Source: Rhodospirillales bacterium
GTDB taxonomy: Bacteria > Pseudomonadota > Alphaproteobacteria > SMXQ01
Assembly (NCBI GenBank): GCA_018666775.1
Contig: JABIXC010000007.1
Location: forward strand, 32,845-96,844
DNA length: 64,000 nucleotides
Reading direction: 5' to 3'
The notes below the pieces were generated by a model, which worked only from the letters and a program-made list of their open reading frames with translations, did no database searches and was not told the origin of the DNA. Below are positions 43,941 through 53,985 of the stretch, piece after piece. Numbering within the stretch: the stretch's first letter is position 1; each line of letters opens with the position of its first letter. The position numbers were made by a program, and so were the translations under genes.

Positions 43941-44561
43941 CTAGAATTTACGCTCTGTTATCAACGCAGGGTCCATATGGACTTGGCGAATATATTGAGA
44001 CAATGCGTGCATCAACCCCTGATGCACATCTTCTATAATGCCATAATTATCGCCATCCACATGCAGGGCAACATCGGCAAGGTCTTTGCTCCGCCCCCCA
44101 TCAAAGCCGGACATGGCAATGGTATGAACCCCATTATCCCGTGCCCAGGAAAGAGCCCTGACAATATTTTCAGAATCCCCCGATGAAGAAATCGTCACCA
44201 ACACGTCCCCTGCCTGGGCAATCCCCTGCAATTGGTACACGTAAACATCTTCATAGGAAATGTCGTTGGCAATCGCTGTCAACATCGCAACATTGGCTGT
44301 CAGGCTCATGACCCGGGGCATCAGGGGCGTATCTGTGCGCACACATTTTCCATGATCACAGGTCAAATGATCCGCAATAGAAGCCGACCCACCATTGCCA
44401 CAGGCATAAACCCAGTGCCCCCCCAGATATGCCGTTTCCAGAATTTTCATGGCCTTATCCAGCGCCTCCCCCGATACAGATCGGGCAGCCTGGGCGCATT
44501 TATCAAAATAATCCGATGTGTAGTCTTCGACAGAGCCATAAGTTTTTTCAGGAAATGTCAT
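43941..44561 (-). CDS. gmhA: Phosphoheptose isomerase (GmhA)
   Basis: A 206-residue SIS-domain protein strongly resembling GmhA/sedoheptulose-7-phosphate isomerase. Key blocks are YACGNGGSASIADHLTCDHGK, with the GNGGSA phosphate-binding motif, and ITISSSGDSENIV, the second SIS phosphate motif. The C-terminal region has IEDVHQGLMHALSQYI, which carries the conserved His and Gln. It converts sedoheptulose 7-phosphate to D-glycero-D-manno-heptose 7-phosphate and is the first gene of the unit with GmhB. Confidence 0.9.
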   Translation of the reverse strand: MTFPEKTYGSVEDYTSDYFDKCAQAARSVSGEALDKAMKILETAYLGGHWVYACGNGGSASIADHLTCDHGKCVRTDTPLMPRVMSLTANVAMLTAIANDISYEDVYVYQLQGIAQAGDVLVTISSSGDSENIVRALSWARDNGVHTIAMSGFDGGRSKDLADVALHVDGDNYGIIEDVHQGLMHALSQYIRQVHMDPALITERKF

Positions 44562-44813
44562 GATATTTTATCCATTAAATAGAAACTTTAGAGAACGGCA
44601 ACCAATCACACGAGATCACCAGAAGATTTCACCAATTCCACACTATTCAATCAGAAATGCTTTCTTGTCCAGTCAGTTTTAAATTTAGCCCCACCCAGGG
44701 AGAAGGCCACCCGGCTAAACGGACTCACGCCAAACAAGTTTGCAAGCCGGTCAAACATGATCATAATCCGAACAGATACCCCTTATGAATAAGGATCAGT
44801 TGGAAAGCCAGTC

Positions 44814-46994
44814 ATGACTTACATCGCTAAAAATCCAATGTCAGACCGCGCCCTGTTGATCGCATGGGCAGCATTCGCAGCCATCGCCGTGACCCTTTTG
44901 TGGTCCAATACACCGTGCATGTATTTCGGCTTTGATGGCGCCATCCTGCAGATCTATGCAAAATATCAATCCGAGTTCAAATCGCTTTTCTCATGGAACA
45001 TGTCGGACCCCATGCAGGGTATGTTCGATCTCTATTTTCCGACCAACTTCGACTACTTCATTCCCAATGCGCTCTTGGGCTTGCCCCGCCAAACGACGGG
45101 CTATGTGTTCGGCGCCTATACCATCATCGCCACCCTGATTGCGGGTGCGGTCTATTTGTTCGCTCGCAAAGCATCTTGCGAACGTAGAGTGTCTCTGCTG
45201 GCGGCAATTCTGACGATCGTCCTGATTTTTCCCATTTTTTCCTGGAAGCCGCTGTCGTCGACGTTTCTGATTGAATTCATCCAGCTCAACCCGCAATTCG
45301 GGCAGCTCTTGTTTCTGTGTTATGTCTCGCTATGGTGTCTCTGGTCGCTGGACCCGGAACGCCCGACACGTTCCATAGCCGTCCTGACCCTGCTCATCGT
45401 ATCCCTGGTTCTGGCCTTTCTGGCGACGCTTCCTTATGCGTTATTGATGGGAGCAACCTTGGCCGTTTTTGGATTTTCCGCGATCTTCCTCAATAAGGAT
45501 CGAAAACACAGGTGGACCATAATCGGTGCCGGGGTGGTGGTGGTGTGCGTATTGGTGCTATCAGGCATCCTGCCTTACATCTATATCGCCAGCTTGCACA
45601 CGGTTTACGCATTTTTTCCCGATGAATTCGTTCAAGACCGCCCCCTCACGTTCATTTCCATTTTATACGGCTCCAAAGCTTTTTACGCCGGCCCAATCCT
45701 CATTGCCATGGCCGTGATCGGTGGCGTGCGCTCAGCCATCAATGATACCGGCCGGGCCCGACATTTCGCCCTCACCTTTCTGGGTATGTTCATCGCCTTT
45801 CAAGCAATTGGGTATTTCGTGGCTGTTGTTTTGCAATACAAAGGACCATCACCCGTTTATTTTGAACTCTTCCTTTGGCCCGTATACACGATATTTTCCG
45901 CCAAATTCCTTTATGAAGTATCCGACGCCGCATTTTCCGCGATCGCCCGAAAAACCGCCGGAAAATCTCTGGTTGTAACGGCAAGCAAGCATATGCCGGT
46001 CGCCCTTGTATTGGCCGGGAGCATCGGCATTGGCACCATGAATATCGGGGCTACGGGGGCCTGCCCCATCGCCATGTGGAAACCGCTTTCGCCATCGCCC
46101 ATCACAGATTATTTGCGCCGCGAAATCGCCATTGCTCCCGGGCGCGCTTTCCGTGGGACAGAAGCCACATTCACCGGATACCAAAACGACGAACCGGCGA
46201 GCTGGCCATCTCTATCGTATCAGGACTATCAAACATGGTTGCTGACGGGCAAAGACCACCGGACGGTGGGCCTTTGGCGCCACAACATCCCGACGCTACA
46301 AACCTTCACATCCCTTGTATCACCGACGTATTTTGTTTTGCTTAGATCATTCCTGTCCCGGCCAATGGATATCCATTCGCGCACCCACGCAACCATGACA
46401 GTGCCCAACGAAAAAATGCTCGCATTATGGGGGGTGCGTTACCTGATTTCCGATCACGAACTGGACATTGGCACAGAACGGATACGCATTCCCCTCAACG
46501 GAAAACCGCCTATATTTTCCGGAACCGAACCCTTGCGTCTGGTGGAATTGGAAATGCCTAACCTCGGGAACTATTCGCCGACCAAAATATTGCTGGCCCA
46601 TGACATCCCGACAGCTATTAAATGGTTAAAGGCACCATCCTTCGATGGCCGCAAAACGGTGGTGAGTGAACGCGACCCAAGTGGGGGAACCCCCCTCGTC
46701 GTCGCACGATCAGCCCTGATGAACGTGGAAAAGGACGGCCTGCGTATACGGGCCTCAAGCACTGGTACATCAATTCTGGTTCTACCGGTTCAGTTCAGCC
46801 ATTGCTGGCGCGCCCAAGGTGCGGACAAGGCCAAGATTTTCCGCGCCAATGTCATGCAGATGGGGATACTCTTTTCGGGAAAACTTGATGCCAACCTGCG
46901 GATGGTTTTCGGCCCGGGGAACTTTATGTGCCGCATGGATGATGTAGAGGAATTAAAGCGGTTGGACATGCAGGGTGCCAATACCCGTCATTGA
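44814..46994 (+). CDS. Large polytopic membrane protein with YfhO-like periplasmic end
   Basis: A 726-residue protein with ~11 hydrophobic helices in the first ~400 residues and a soluble part after that. An early loop has MYFGFDGAILQIYAKYQ, with an acidic residue in the position used by GT-C glycosyltransferases. The soluble part contains MLALWGVRYLISDHELD, resembling the LNVKYLI-type segments of YfhO-like membrane proteins. It could be a GT-C-type transferase or its scaffold; substrate unknown. Start is ATG 44814 with no strong ribosome site visible. It is convergent with the GT2 gene at 47046. Confidence 0.6.
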   Translation: MTYIAKNPMSDRALLIAWAAFAAIAVTLLWSNTPCMYFGFDGAILQIYAKYQSEFKSLFSWNMSDPMQGMFDLYFPTNFDYFIPNALLGLPRQTTGYVFGAYTIIATLIAGAVYLFARKASCERRVSLLAAILTIVLIFPIFSWKPLSSTFLIEFIQLNPQFGQLLFLCYVSLWCLWSLDPERPTRSIAVLTLLIVSLVLAFLATLPYALLMGATLAVFGFSAIFLNKDRKHRWTIIGAGVVVVCVLVLSGILPYIYIASLHTVYAFFPDEFVQDRPLTFISILYGSKAFYAGPILIAMAVIGGVRSAINDTGRARHFALTFLGMFIAFQAIGYFVAVVLQYKGPSPVYFELFLWPVYTIFSAKFLYEVSDAAFSAIARKTAGKSLVVTASKHMPVALVLAGSIGIGTMNIGATGACPIAMWKPLSPSPITDYLRREIAIAPGRAFRGTEATFTGYQNDEPASWPSLSYQDYQTWLLTGKDHRTVGLWRHNIPTLQTFTSLVSPTYFVLLRSFLSRPMDIHSRTHATMTVPNEKMLALWGVRYLISDHELDIGTERIRIPLNGKPPIFSGTEPLRLVELEMPNLGNYSPTKILLAHDIPTAIKWLKAPSFDGRKTVVSERDPSGGTPLVVARSALMNVEKDGLRIRASSTGTSILVLPVQFSHCWRAQGADKAKIFRANVMQMGILFSGKLDANLRMVFGPGNFMCRMDDVEELKRLDMQGANTRH

Positions 46995-47045
46995 CGTTTG
47001 TTTAGCCTTACAGTGGGCTCAAAACTTTCTCAGGGAGCAGCTAAC

Positions 47046-48083
47046 TCAGTCGTCTGTTGGCGTCCCTTCGTCGAAACCATAGTGTCTCTGCACGATGTAA
47101 TTTGGCCGTTGCTTGGTTTCAAGGTAGATGGAGTTGATGTAAAGACCATTGATCCCAATGGTTAACAATTGAATGCCCCCCAGAAAGAGCATCAGCGATA
47201 CAATCGTCGTCCAGCCCAAGGTTACATCCTTGACGATGAACCACTGAATGATAACCCATGTCAGAAAGAAAAAAGCGAAAAGCGAAGTAAGGAGCCCAAG
47301 GGCAATCGAGAGAATGAGCGGCGCCGTAGAAAAAGAGATCAGGGCCGAGAACAAGAAATTATGGATGGTCTTTGGATTGGTGATTTTAAACTTTGTCTCG
47401 CCACCCTTACGGCTTTCGCGGTTGTATTCCAGTGAGGCCTGATTGAACCCAAGCCAATAGACCATCCCGCGCACAAAGGGCAGTTTCTCTTTCATATTCC
47501 CCAGGTGATCTGCCAGCCGACGGGACAGCATTTTGAAATCACCGGCCTCGACAATAAAATCAACATTTGTCGTTGCCTTGAGGACCGAGTAGCCAATCCG
47601 CGTTATAAACAACTTGAAACGGCTTTCTCCGCTGCGGCTGGTTCGTACGGTGTTGATCACGTCCAGCTTCTTGTTGTCATGCCACATTGCAACCATATCC
47701 GGGATCAATTCGGGTGGGTCCTGAAGATCGGCATCCATATAAACGACCAGGTCGCCTGAGGCGCATTCAATACCGGCAAGAACACACGGTGAAACACCAA
47801 AATTTCGAGACATCGTCAAAATTTTGATGTCATTGCCTCCATCTCCCAATTCTTTCAGAAGCTGTTCTGAGCCGTCATTGGACGCATCGTTTACAAAAAT
47901 CAGTTCATAGCCACTGATATGGCCGGCCTCAATCTCGGGGCGCAGGGCACCACGCAACCTAGAGACCAGCTCAGGAATGGTTTCTACTTCGTTGTAGAAT
48001 GACAAAACAACTGAAAGGGAAGGTTTTGTAGAGAGGACAGGGTTTGTGCTTTCTGGCATACCGCCAACTTCTCCCTTATTCAT
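47046..48083 (-). CDS. GtrB/ArnC-type glycosyltransferase (GT2, DPM1-like), copy 2
   Basis: A 345-residue polyprenyl-phosphate glycosyltransferase, paralogous to the protein at 18449. FVNDASNDGSEQLL and MDADLQDPPELIPD supply the nucleotide and metal sites, and two strongly hydrophobic C-terminal helices anchor it. The segment GESRFKLFITRIGYSVLK and the EAGDFKMLSRR block are also shared with copy 1. ATG 48059 (MPESTN) is an alternative to 48083. It pairs in context with the 726-residue membrane protein, as expected for a lipid-linked sugar transfer system. Confidence 0.85.
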   Translation of the reverse strand: MNKGEVGGMPESTNPVLSTKPSLSVVLSFYNEVETIPELVSRLRGALRPEIEAGHISGYELIFVNDASNDGSEQLLKELGDGGNDIKILTMSRNFGVSPCVLAGIECASGDLVVYMDADLQDPPELIPDMVAMWHDNKKLDVINTVRTSRSGESRFKLFITRIGYSVLKATTNVDFIVEAGDFKMLSRRLADHLGNMKEKLPFVRGMVYWLGFNQASLEYNRESRKGGETKFKITNPKTIHNFLFSALISFSTAPLILSIALGLLTSLFAFFFLTWVIIQWFIVKDVTLGWTTIVSLMLFLGGIQLLTIGINGLYINSIYLETKQRPNYIVQRHYGFDEGTPTDD

Positions 48084-48181
48084 GAATCCCGCATCCGCAT
48101 TATTCAGGCGGCAAATGGGTCACGACAATGACATTCGGTTCAATGGGCAAACAATACGGCAATTATTGATATTTGGACCAG

Positions 48182-49264
48182 TCAAAATTTGAACTTGGCA
48201 CCCTGACGGGGACATTGCGAGCAAATTGGGATGGCCGTTCGCCCTTGGGTTAGGTGTGTTTTACGCATGTTTACAGCATCCTCGCCATTCCACATCATTG
48301 ACACATCATCCTGACCTGCCATGCCATAGCTGGCAGCACCGCTCCAGACAACATGATCGCAGCATGGGTAAACAGCCCCATTCCAGTCGATTGTCAAAAC
48401 CGTCCACAGCCAATCACAGGGGATATCAACCGGCAACGGGCCCGTCGTTTGAAGCGGTTCTGTTTCTTCCATGCCCCGTGGGTTTCCAGGGCGGATACTG
48501 AAAAGCATATCGTGTTCAAATGCAAATTTACGGGCGGCATCTATCTCGTGGTGGTTATGCTCATAACCAATATAATCCAGCATAACGATGGTTTTGGCCC
48601 CTAATTCGCGGCGCAAATCCATAAACCGGATCAAGTTGTTCTTGATCCTTTCAACGTCTCCCTTGCGGTGCTGAATGGAATGCACCGGGGCGGTAAAGCC
48701 GCTGATATGCACTTTCAGAAGATCCAAACCGGATGCCAACAGTTTTCGACTATTGGCCTCGTTAAGCAAAATACCGTTGGATGCGATTAACGTCCCAATC
48801 TTGCGATCTGTTGCTGCCTGTATGGCTTTGTAAATATCTTTAGACATTAACGGCTCGCCGTTAATGTAAGGAATGGCCATCATTAAACGATTGGCAAAAC
48901 TGTCCAATATTTTTAGATAGGATTGATAATCAAGCTTGCCCTTCGGAATTGGTGCACCCACGCCATCCGGATTGCAATCGAAGATATCATCACTTTCAGA
49001 TCGACAAAAAACGCAACTCTCATTGCATTCATTCCATAATTCAAAATTGATCAAAAATGGGGATTTTCCAGATTTTGTACGGCGCAAGAATAAACTTGCG
49101 TAGCACACCACAGCATTCCAGATTTTGAGAACGGATAACTTTCCCCCCAACAGCAATCGGATAACGATCAGGGTTCTTAATCCCGTATATTTGTTGGTTA
49201 TGTTGCTCATACTTAATTCATTGTCCCTAATTAACAAGATTAGAGGCAATTGTATTTTTGCCAA
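48182..49264 (-). CDS. Radical SAM protein with SPASM-like C-terminus
   Basis: A 360-residue radical SAM enzyme. The cluster motif is CNESCVFC (CxxxCxxC, Cys 80, 84, 87). The C-terminal region has VYPCCDHVVW and CSQCPRQGAKF, cysteine pairs like those of SPASM domains that bind additional Fe-S clusters. Such enzymes modify peptides, sugars or other small molecules; substrate not shown. TTG 49264 and ATG 49210 (MSNITNKY) are both possible starts, neither with a strong ribosome site. It lies just after two B12-type radical SAM genes on the same strand. Confidence 0.75.
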   Translation of the reverse strand: MAKIQLPLILLIRDNELSMSNITNKYTGLRTLIVIRLLLGGKLSVLKIWNAVVCYASLFLRRTKSGKSPFLINFELWNECNESCVFCRSESDDIFDCNPDGVGAPIPKGKLDYQSYLKILDSFANRLMMAIPYINGEPLMSKDIYKAIQAATDRKIGTLIASNGILLNEANSRKLLASGLDLLKVHISGFTAPVHSIQHRKGDVERIKNNLIRFMDLRRELGAKTIVMLDYIGYEHNHHEIDAARKFAFEHDMLFSIRPGNPRGMEETEPLQTTGPLPVDIPCDWLWTVLTIDWNGAVYPCCDHVVWSGAASYGMAGQDDVSMMWNGEDAVNMRKTHLTQGRTAIPICSQCPRQGAKFKF

Positions 49265-49390
49265 GCCTCACGGAATCTTCTTATATTTTTAATATGCCAA
49301 CGGACATTCATCGTGGCAAGGCGAACAGCAACAGCGCGACAAGGATTGGGCGGGCGTGTTTCAATTCCTGTTGACAGATGGCACCGGCCT

Positions 49391-50911
49391 TCACGTTGTC
49401 TGAGTCGTGTCCTTTTCGATAATGTCCAAGCCGATCTTGCGGCGATGAGGCTGCTCGCTTCCGGCCAGATAGGACAAGTGCAGCATGATCGCTTTGACCA
49501 GCGAGCGGAATCCCCGTGGACGGGCGCCGGGAAAAATTCTGGTCCCTAATAGAAATGCCGTGAACAATCCTCCAGCAAACTTATAGAAAGGCGACAACCA
49601 AAATTGCCGGGCGAAGAAAGGCAATGACTTGAACAAAAAATCCGGGAAAAGGCAATATAGTGGCGCCAGATAGAACAGATTGAGCTGTATGTTTTTTTCT
49701 TCTTGGGTATATCCCGTAAGAACCGAGTGATTGGTCAACGACGTCAGGCCGTAATCGAAATCCTTGTCCAACAATCCCAATTCAATGGAACGATCGGTCA
49801 ATTCTGTCCCCGGAAACGGTGCGAAGATCGTAAATGCCGGGTACGCAATTCGAAGTTTCCGGGCAAAATCGACCGATTCAAAATCATCCTCAATCTTGGT
49901 CCCGGGAATAGCGAGAATTGCCGTGCCCCAAATATTGATTCCATTGTCGCGGGCAGCGGTGAACGCGGAAATCAATACCTCATCAGACATGTTGCGCTTT
50001 AAAACTGTGTTGCGGACATGTGCACTTCCGGCCTCAACCGACATACAGACGGAGACACAGCCAGCCTTTTTAAGGAGACGCGCCACATCTTCAGAAAACG
50101 AATTTGCCCTGATCAGGCAATAAAAAGGGATGCCAACTTCTTTGGGATAGCGCTCACAGAATTCTTCGAACCATTCATCTTGCTTGATGACGAAAACATC
50201 ATCGGCGAAGCGAATAAAGCGAACTTCGGGAACATTAACGACCAGACTATTAATCTCATCGATAACGTTGCTGACCGAACGGCGACGCAGCAATTTTCTT
50301 CCCTCACCCTTGAACATCTTGTTAAAGGCATGATTAAAGCAATAGGTGCACTTATAGGGGCACCCCTTCATGGTCAAAATAGATCGAATGCCGTGCTCAA
50401 GCATATCCGGGGCCGCTTCGTAGAACATCTCCCTATCGGCAAAGGGAACTTCGTTCATATTCTCAACGATTTCCTTCGCCCCCATGGGCGTGCTTTGCGT
50501 GGTGACATTGGGAATACCAGAAGGATCGTCCCCCGCAGCAAACGCATCAATCAAGGAAAGTATGGCCCGTTCGCCGTCGCCGGCGCAGACAGCGTCAAGG
50601 TTCAGTTTATAAATGACCTCGGGGAAGTAGGTGGGGTGCGGACCACCCATGACCCGTATCAGGGAATGATTGCGATCGGCCGCCCAGGCCATGATTGTAT
50701 CGTTGGCATTGATGAAAGATGTTTCATCAGATGTCATGGTGCTATAGGCGACAACATCCGGAAGAAAATCATCGAGAATTTCTTCCATATCTGAACGCGC
50801 AATGACGGCAAGTCGTGTCTGATGCCCAGCCTGCTTGCACACAGCACTAAGAATCATAACGCCAAGGGGTTCAGAAAAATATATATCGGCAACAACAAAC
50901 AGTATTTTCAT
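49391..50911 (-). CDS. B12-binding-type radical SAM protein, copy A
   Basis: A 506-residue protein with an N-terminal Rossmann-like region of the B12-binding family (MKILFVVADIY, DVVAYSTMT, RVMGGPHPTY), followed by a radical SAM domain with GCPYKCTYCF (Cys 184, 188, 191) and later MSVEAGSAHVRNTVL. The base-off His motif DxHxxG is absent, as in many members. The C-terminal ~120 residues are strongly hydrophobic and helix-rich (LFYLAPLYCLFPDFL). Members include methyltransferases and ring-forming enzymes; substrate is not known. Together with copies at 51032 and 62478 it forms a set of three in the window. Confidence 0.8.
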   Translation of the reverse strand: MKILFVVADIYFSEPLGVMILSAVCKQAGHQTRLAVIARSDMEEILDDFLPDVVAYSTMTSDETSFINANDTIMAWAADRNHSLIRVMGGPHPTYFPEVIYKLNLDAVCAGDGERAILSLIDAFAAGDDPSGIPNVTTQSTPMGAKEIVENMNEVPFADREMFYEAAPDMLEHGIRSILTMKGCPYKCTYCFNHAFNKMFKGEGRKLLRRRSVSNVIDEINSLVVNVPEVRFIRFADDVFVIKQDEWFEEFCERYPKEVGIPFYCLIRANSFSEDVARLLKKAGCVSVCMSVEAGSAHVRNTVLKRNMSDEVLISAFTAARDNGINIWGTAILAIPGTKIEDDFESVDFARKLRIAYPAFTIFAPFPGTELTDRSIELGLLDKDFDYGLTSLTNHSVLTGYTQEEKNIQLNLFYLAPLYCLFPDFLFKSLPFFARQFWLSPFYKFAGGLFTAFLLGTRIFPGARPRGFRSLVKAIMLHLSYLAGSEQPHRRKIGLDIIEKDTTQTT

Positions 50912-51031
50912 ATAGTGACCTTTTACTACAAATCAGCACTTAAATATTCAAAATTAACGGGACCAAACCCTTCAAACCATGCCGTTTATACCCACAAACA
51001 ATAAATTGCCTTTGCCGTCTTTTTTTATAAC

Positions 51032-52606
51032 TTATCTGAATTTAAGAACATGGAGATGCCAGAAACGCAGGATGCCTGCCTTTGCAAACCAATAGCCAAT
51101 GGCACCCATGAAGCCCGGAAAATACGAAAAATCCAGGAAACGGAGATGGTTAAGCCCCCTTTTGACCATATAAAGGGTTCTAATCAAAAATAGAGCCGTC
51201 GGATATTCCCCTTGTGGTTCGCTGTAGGGTTTCACGTATTTCAACAGGAATTCAAAAAATTTGCGTGGCGGACGCACGATATCGATTGCGTAGACCAAAA
51301 TGTTGGCGAATGAGGGCTTCACCAACGTGTAGCTGAGTTCCTCAATGGTCGGATGGGTGATATCAAGTGCCTTTAATTGGTTGGCAAGTTCAGTATTCGG
51401 CATGAGCCTGAGAGAGAAAATATTCAGCGTAAAGGGCCGGGGCATATCATAAATAAACCGCAGTGATTCTAGAACATCTTCTCGATTTTCGACCGGGTTA
51501 TCCAAAATCAAATCATAGGTTGGGGGAATCATCGAGGATGTATAATCTGAAATAATTTCAATCGCCTTTCGCGTAGAGGCGACCGTCGCCGGGCGCTTAT
51601 AGAATTTTAGAATGCGCGCACTGGGGCTCTGAATGCCCATCTTGATGCGGTACATGCCAGCTTTGACAAGCAATTCCACTTTTTCTTTTCTGATTAAACC
51701 AGGCAAGGCGCCAAGGACACTGAAACTGATATTGATTTCCTTCTGCCACCGCTCTGAGAATTCTTTAACAACGTCTAGGGGAAGCCCAATAAAGCTATCG
51801 TCATGAAATGTAATGGAAGTGATATAGGGGTGTATGGCCAAAACATTTTTAATCTCAGCAATAATTCTATCCACCGAAGAATGGCGGATTTTTCGGTAAT
51901 CTGAATCATTGTCAATAAACTTGGAATTGCTGCAATACGTACAGGTAAAGGGGCAGCCAATCGACCAAACTGTATGGAATGCAATGCCGTTAAGTTTGAG
52001 ATACTCGTCATTGTCCAATGGGACAAACCCCCGGCCATTTTTAAAAATGATCTCATTATCGGCATAGCAAGGGATTGGGAAACTTTCAAAATCGCTTGCT
52101 GTCTGCAGGGGTAGAAATCCGTTACGAACAATCTGATCATCTTTGTGGAACCAGAAATTCTTTGTTTGTGTAAAGTCTTCACCGGCGTTGTATGCGGTAA
52201 GAAATTGGCTAAAGGCAATTTCGCCTTCACCGATACAAATAGCATCAGCGTGTTTTATGGCATCTTCAGAATCAACAATTGGATGGATCCCGCCCCAAAT
52301 TATAAATACATTTGGATTGATTTTTTTAATGCGTGCAAACAGGTCTTTGTTCAATTCCGCATACGGGGTCATGGAGGAACTGGCTACTATGTCGAACTCG
52401 GCATAATGTTTGGCCATGCGATCCATATCTGCGTCTTCAATTTCAGATGTGCATCTGCCTTTCAGAAAAGACATGACTGACATTTGGTTGGTCGGCACGA
52501 TATAAGAAATTTCCGTGTCAGGATGGACACTTCTTATTAAAGAAGCCATTTTCCGAAATCCGACAGCGATGATACCAGCATCAATGGACACGAAAGCAAT
52601 TTTCAT
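51032..52606 (-). CDS. B12-binding-type radical SAM protein, copy B
   Basis: A 524-residue protein with a B12-binding-like N-terminus (FVSIDAG, FIIWGGIHPIVD with CIGEGE) and radical SAM cluster IGCPFTCTYCSN (Cys 218, 222, 225). FHDDSFIGLP and KMGIQSPSARILKFYKRP are characteristic strand and SAM-contact blocks. The C-terminal ~150 residues are mixed helical with hydrophobic patches. Substrate unknown; a lipid or large sugar substrate is possible from the neighbourhood. The gene lies 120 bp before copy A on the same strand, with an AT-rich gap of ~290 bp on its other side. Confidence 0.8.
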   Translation of the reverse strand: MKIAFVSIDAGIIAVGFRKMASLIRSVHPDTEISYIVPTNQMSVMSFLKGRCTSEIEDADMDRMAKHYAEFDIVASSSMTPYAELNKDLFARIKKINPNVFIIWGGIHPIVDSEDAIKHADAICIGEGEIAFSQFLTAYNAGEDFTQTKNFWFHKDDQIVRNGFLPLQTASDFESFPIPCYADNEIIFKNGRGFVPLDNDEYLKLNGIAFHTVWSIGCPFTCTYCSNSKFIDNDSDYRKIRHSSVDRIIAEIKNVLAIHPYITSITFHDDSFIGLPLDVVKEFSERWQKEINISFSVLGALPGLIRKEKVELLVKAGMYRIKMGIQSPSARILKFYKRPATVASTRKAIEIISDYTSSMIPPTYDLILDNPVENREDVLESLRFIYDMPRPFTLNIFSLRLMPNTELANQLKALDITHPTIEELSYTLVKPSFANILVYAIDIVRPPRKFFEFLLKYVKPYSEPQGEYPTALFLIRTLYMVKRGLNHLRFLDFSYFPGFMGAIGYWFAKAGILRFWHLHVLKFR

Positions 52607-52898
52607 ATAAATACCTGCCTCAAAATTAGAGCACCCGCATTCCAGATGCTAAAATAAAAATAGAATAGTTCTAATACCTAATATCACAAAGATGGATTCA
52701 CCACAACCACACCAATCTAATGCCCTTATTCATAAATATCCAGAACAGCCCCGACAATTTGTATTCATGCCAATTCCGAAAAATGGGACTTTTCAGGGGC
52801 GATCGACTAATTTGATAATTGCCACAGCGCATTTGGCTTAACAGCCCGCATTTGGCCCACGAAAACAGCACCTGCAAAGTCTTGAAGGCGGCAAATAC

Positions 52899-53750
52899 TC
52901 ACTTATTTTTGGATCGCAAATTTTCGACAAACCTGGTTATCCGGCCAGCGACCTCTTGTGTTAATCCAAAGTGATCCCTTAAAAAATAGAAAATTCGAAG
53001 CAACACCTTCCCGCTAAATACATTGATTTTGGCAGAAAGTGGATCAGAGGGACGGGCTTTATAGCCGGTCACTTTTTGCCGGATTTCCTTATCCTCCCTA
53101 GTAAAATAGTACATGACAATGGCTTTTCTTCCATCCTTTTCAGGACAGGTAATAGGGTCTGGGAATCCGTGCATTACTTTCATTGTATTGAAAATAAGGC
53201 ACCGGTTTAAAATAGGAAGGGCCTTCGCATAACATTTGGTGACTGGCTTGTTCCAAATTTGAAGTTCTCCCCCAAAAGATTTTTCCCAATTTTCATTAAG
53301 GTATAACAGCAAATTAACTTGCCGTTTCAAATGCCGGTCGTCCGGATGCACGTTGGGGTCCATATGTAAATTTATAAACCCCCCTGACGGCGCGTAATGC
53401 ATTGCCTTGCTATGACTGTAGTCCGGGATTAACCCGTCAATCTTTGTTAGCTTTTCCAGATAATCAACGAATGCTTTTGATGATAATGCTTTAACAAGAG
53501 AATCTACCGATGGCGGCAAGGCATGCTCTATGTTGTAGCCCAGCTTTCTTTCATTGAAGTGATAATTGAAATCCCATCTGGAATCTCCAATTGGAGGGAA
53601 ATCGCTGGAAACTTGTTGGGCTAAATCTTTGTCCAAAAATTCATCAAAGACGATATAGGGGATATCGATTTCGTCATGGTATTTGGCTCTATCCTGATCC
53701 AGCTGTGGTTCCAATTGAGCGAGCAATTGTTCCGCAATATCAAGGCTCAT
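52899..53750 (-). CDS. 2-oxoglutarate/Fe(II)-dependent oxygenase-like protein
   Basis: A 283-residue protein with the jelly-roll iron site of the prolyl-4-hydroxylase/2OG-oxygenase superfamily. HxD is LHMDPNVHP (His 129, Asp 131), the distal His is MKVMHGFPDP (His 194), and a conserved Arg that binds 2-oxoglutarate is in KDGRKAIVMYY (Arg 208). INLLLYLN-type and GGELQIW blocks agree. The product would hydroxylate a substrate, perhaps an oligosaccharide or lipid; none is proven. It lies on the minus strand between the radical SAM genes and a membrane protein gene, isolated by gaps of ~290 and ~235 bp. Confidence 0.8.
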   Translation of the reverse strand: MSLDIAEQLLAQLEPQLDQDRAKYHDEIDIPYIVFDEFLDKDLAQQVSSDFPPIGDSRWDFNYHFNERKLGYNIEHALPPSVDSLVKALSSKAFVDYLEKLTKIDGLIPDYSHSKAMHYAPSGGFINLHMDPNVHPDDRHLKRQVNLLLYLNENWEKSFGGELQIWNKPVTKCYAKALPILNRCLIFNTMKVMHGFPDPITCPEKDGRKAIVMYYFTREDKEIRQKVTGYKARPSDPLSAKINVFSGKVLLRIFYFLRDHFGLTQEVAGRITRFVENLRSKNK

Positions 53751-53985
53751 AACGCAGTCTCCAAAGAGCCACTTGAAAAACTTTGAGAATTTCTGATTTT
53801 CCCCACCTTAGAAGCTAATTTCAGGGGCATTTACCATCCATTTCCCGTGCAATCTATTTGCATAAAAAAACAAATCAGGGCTGCAAAGTTCTCTAACAAA
53901 TGTCTCCAGATGCCACAATATCAAATTGTTGAATGACCTTGCAAGGGCTGTCTAAAGCTAGCGCTTACGGAACATTCGAGCCAGT

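Noticed and set aside
50018..50794. 258-codon plus-strand frame opposite radical SAM copy A
   Set aside because: Overlaps the CxxxCxxC coding region of the minus-strand gene; no family match.
52607..52898. Possible small gene in the gap before the 2OG oxygenase
   Set aside because: AT-rich with no open frame of useful length and no ribosome-binding site; appears non-coding.
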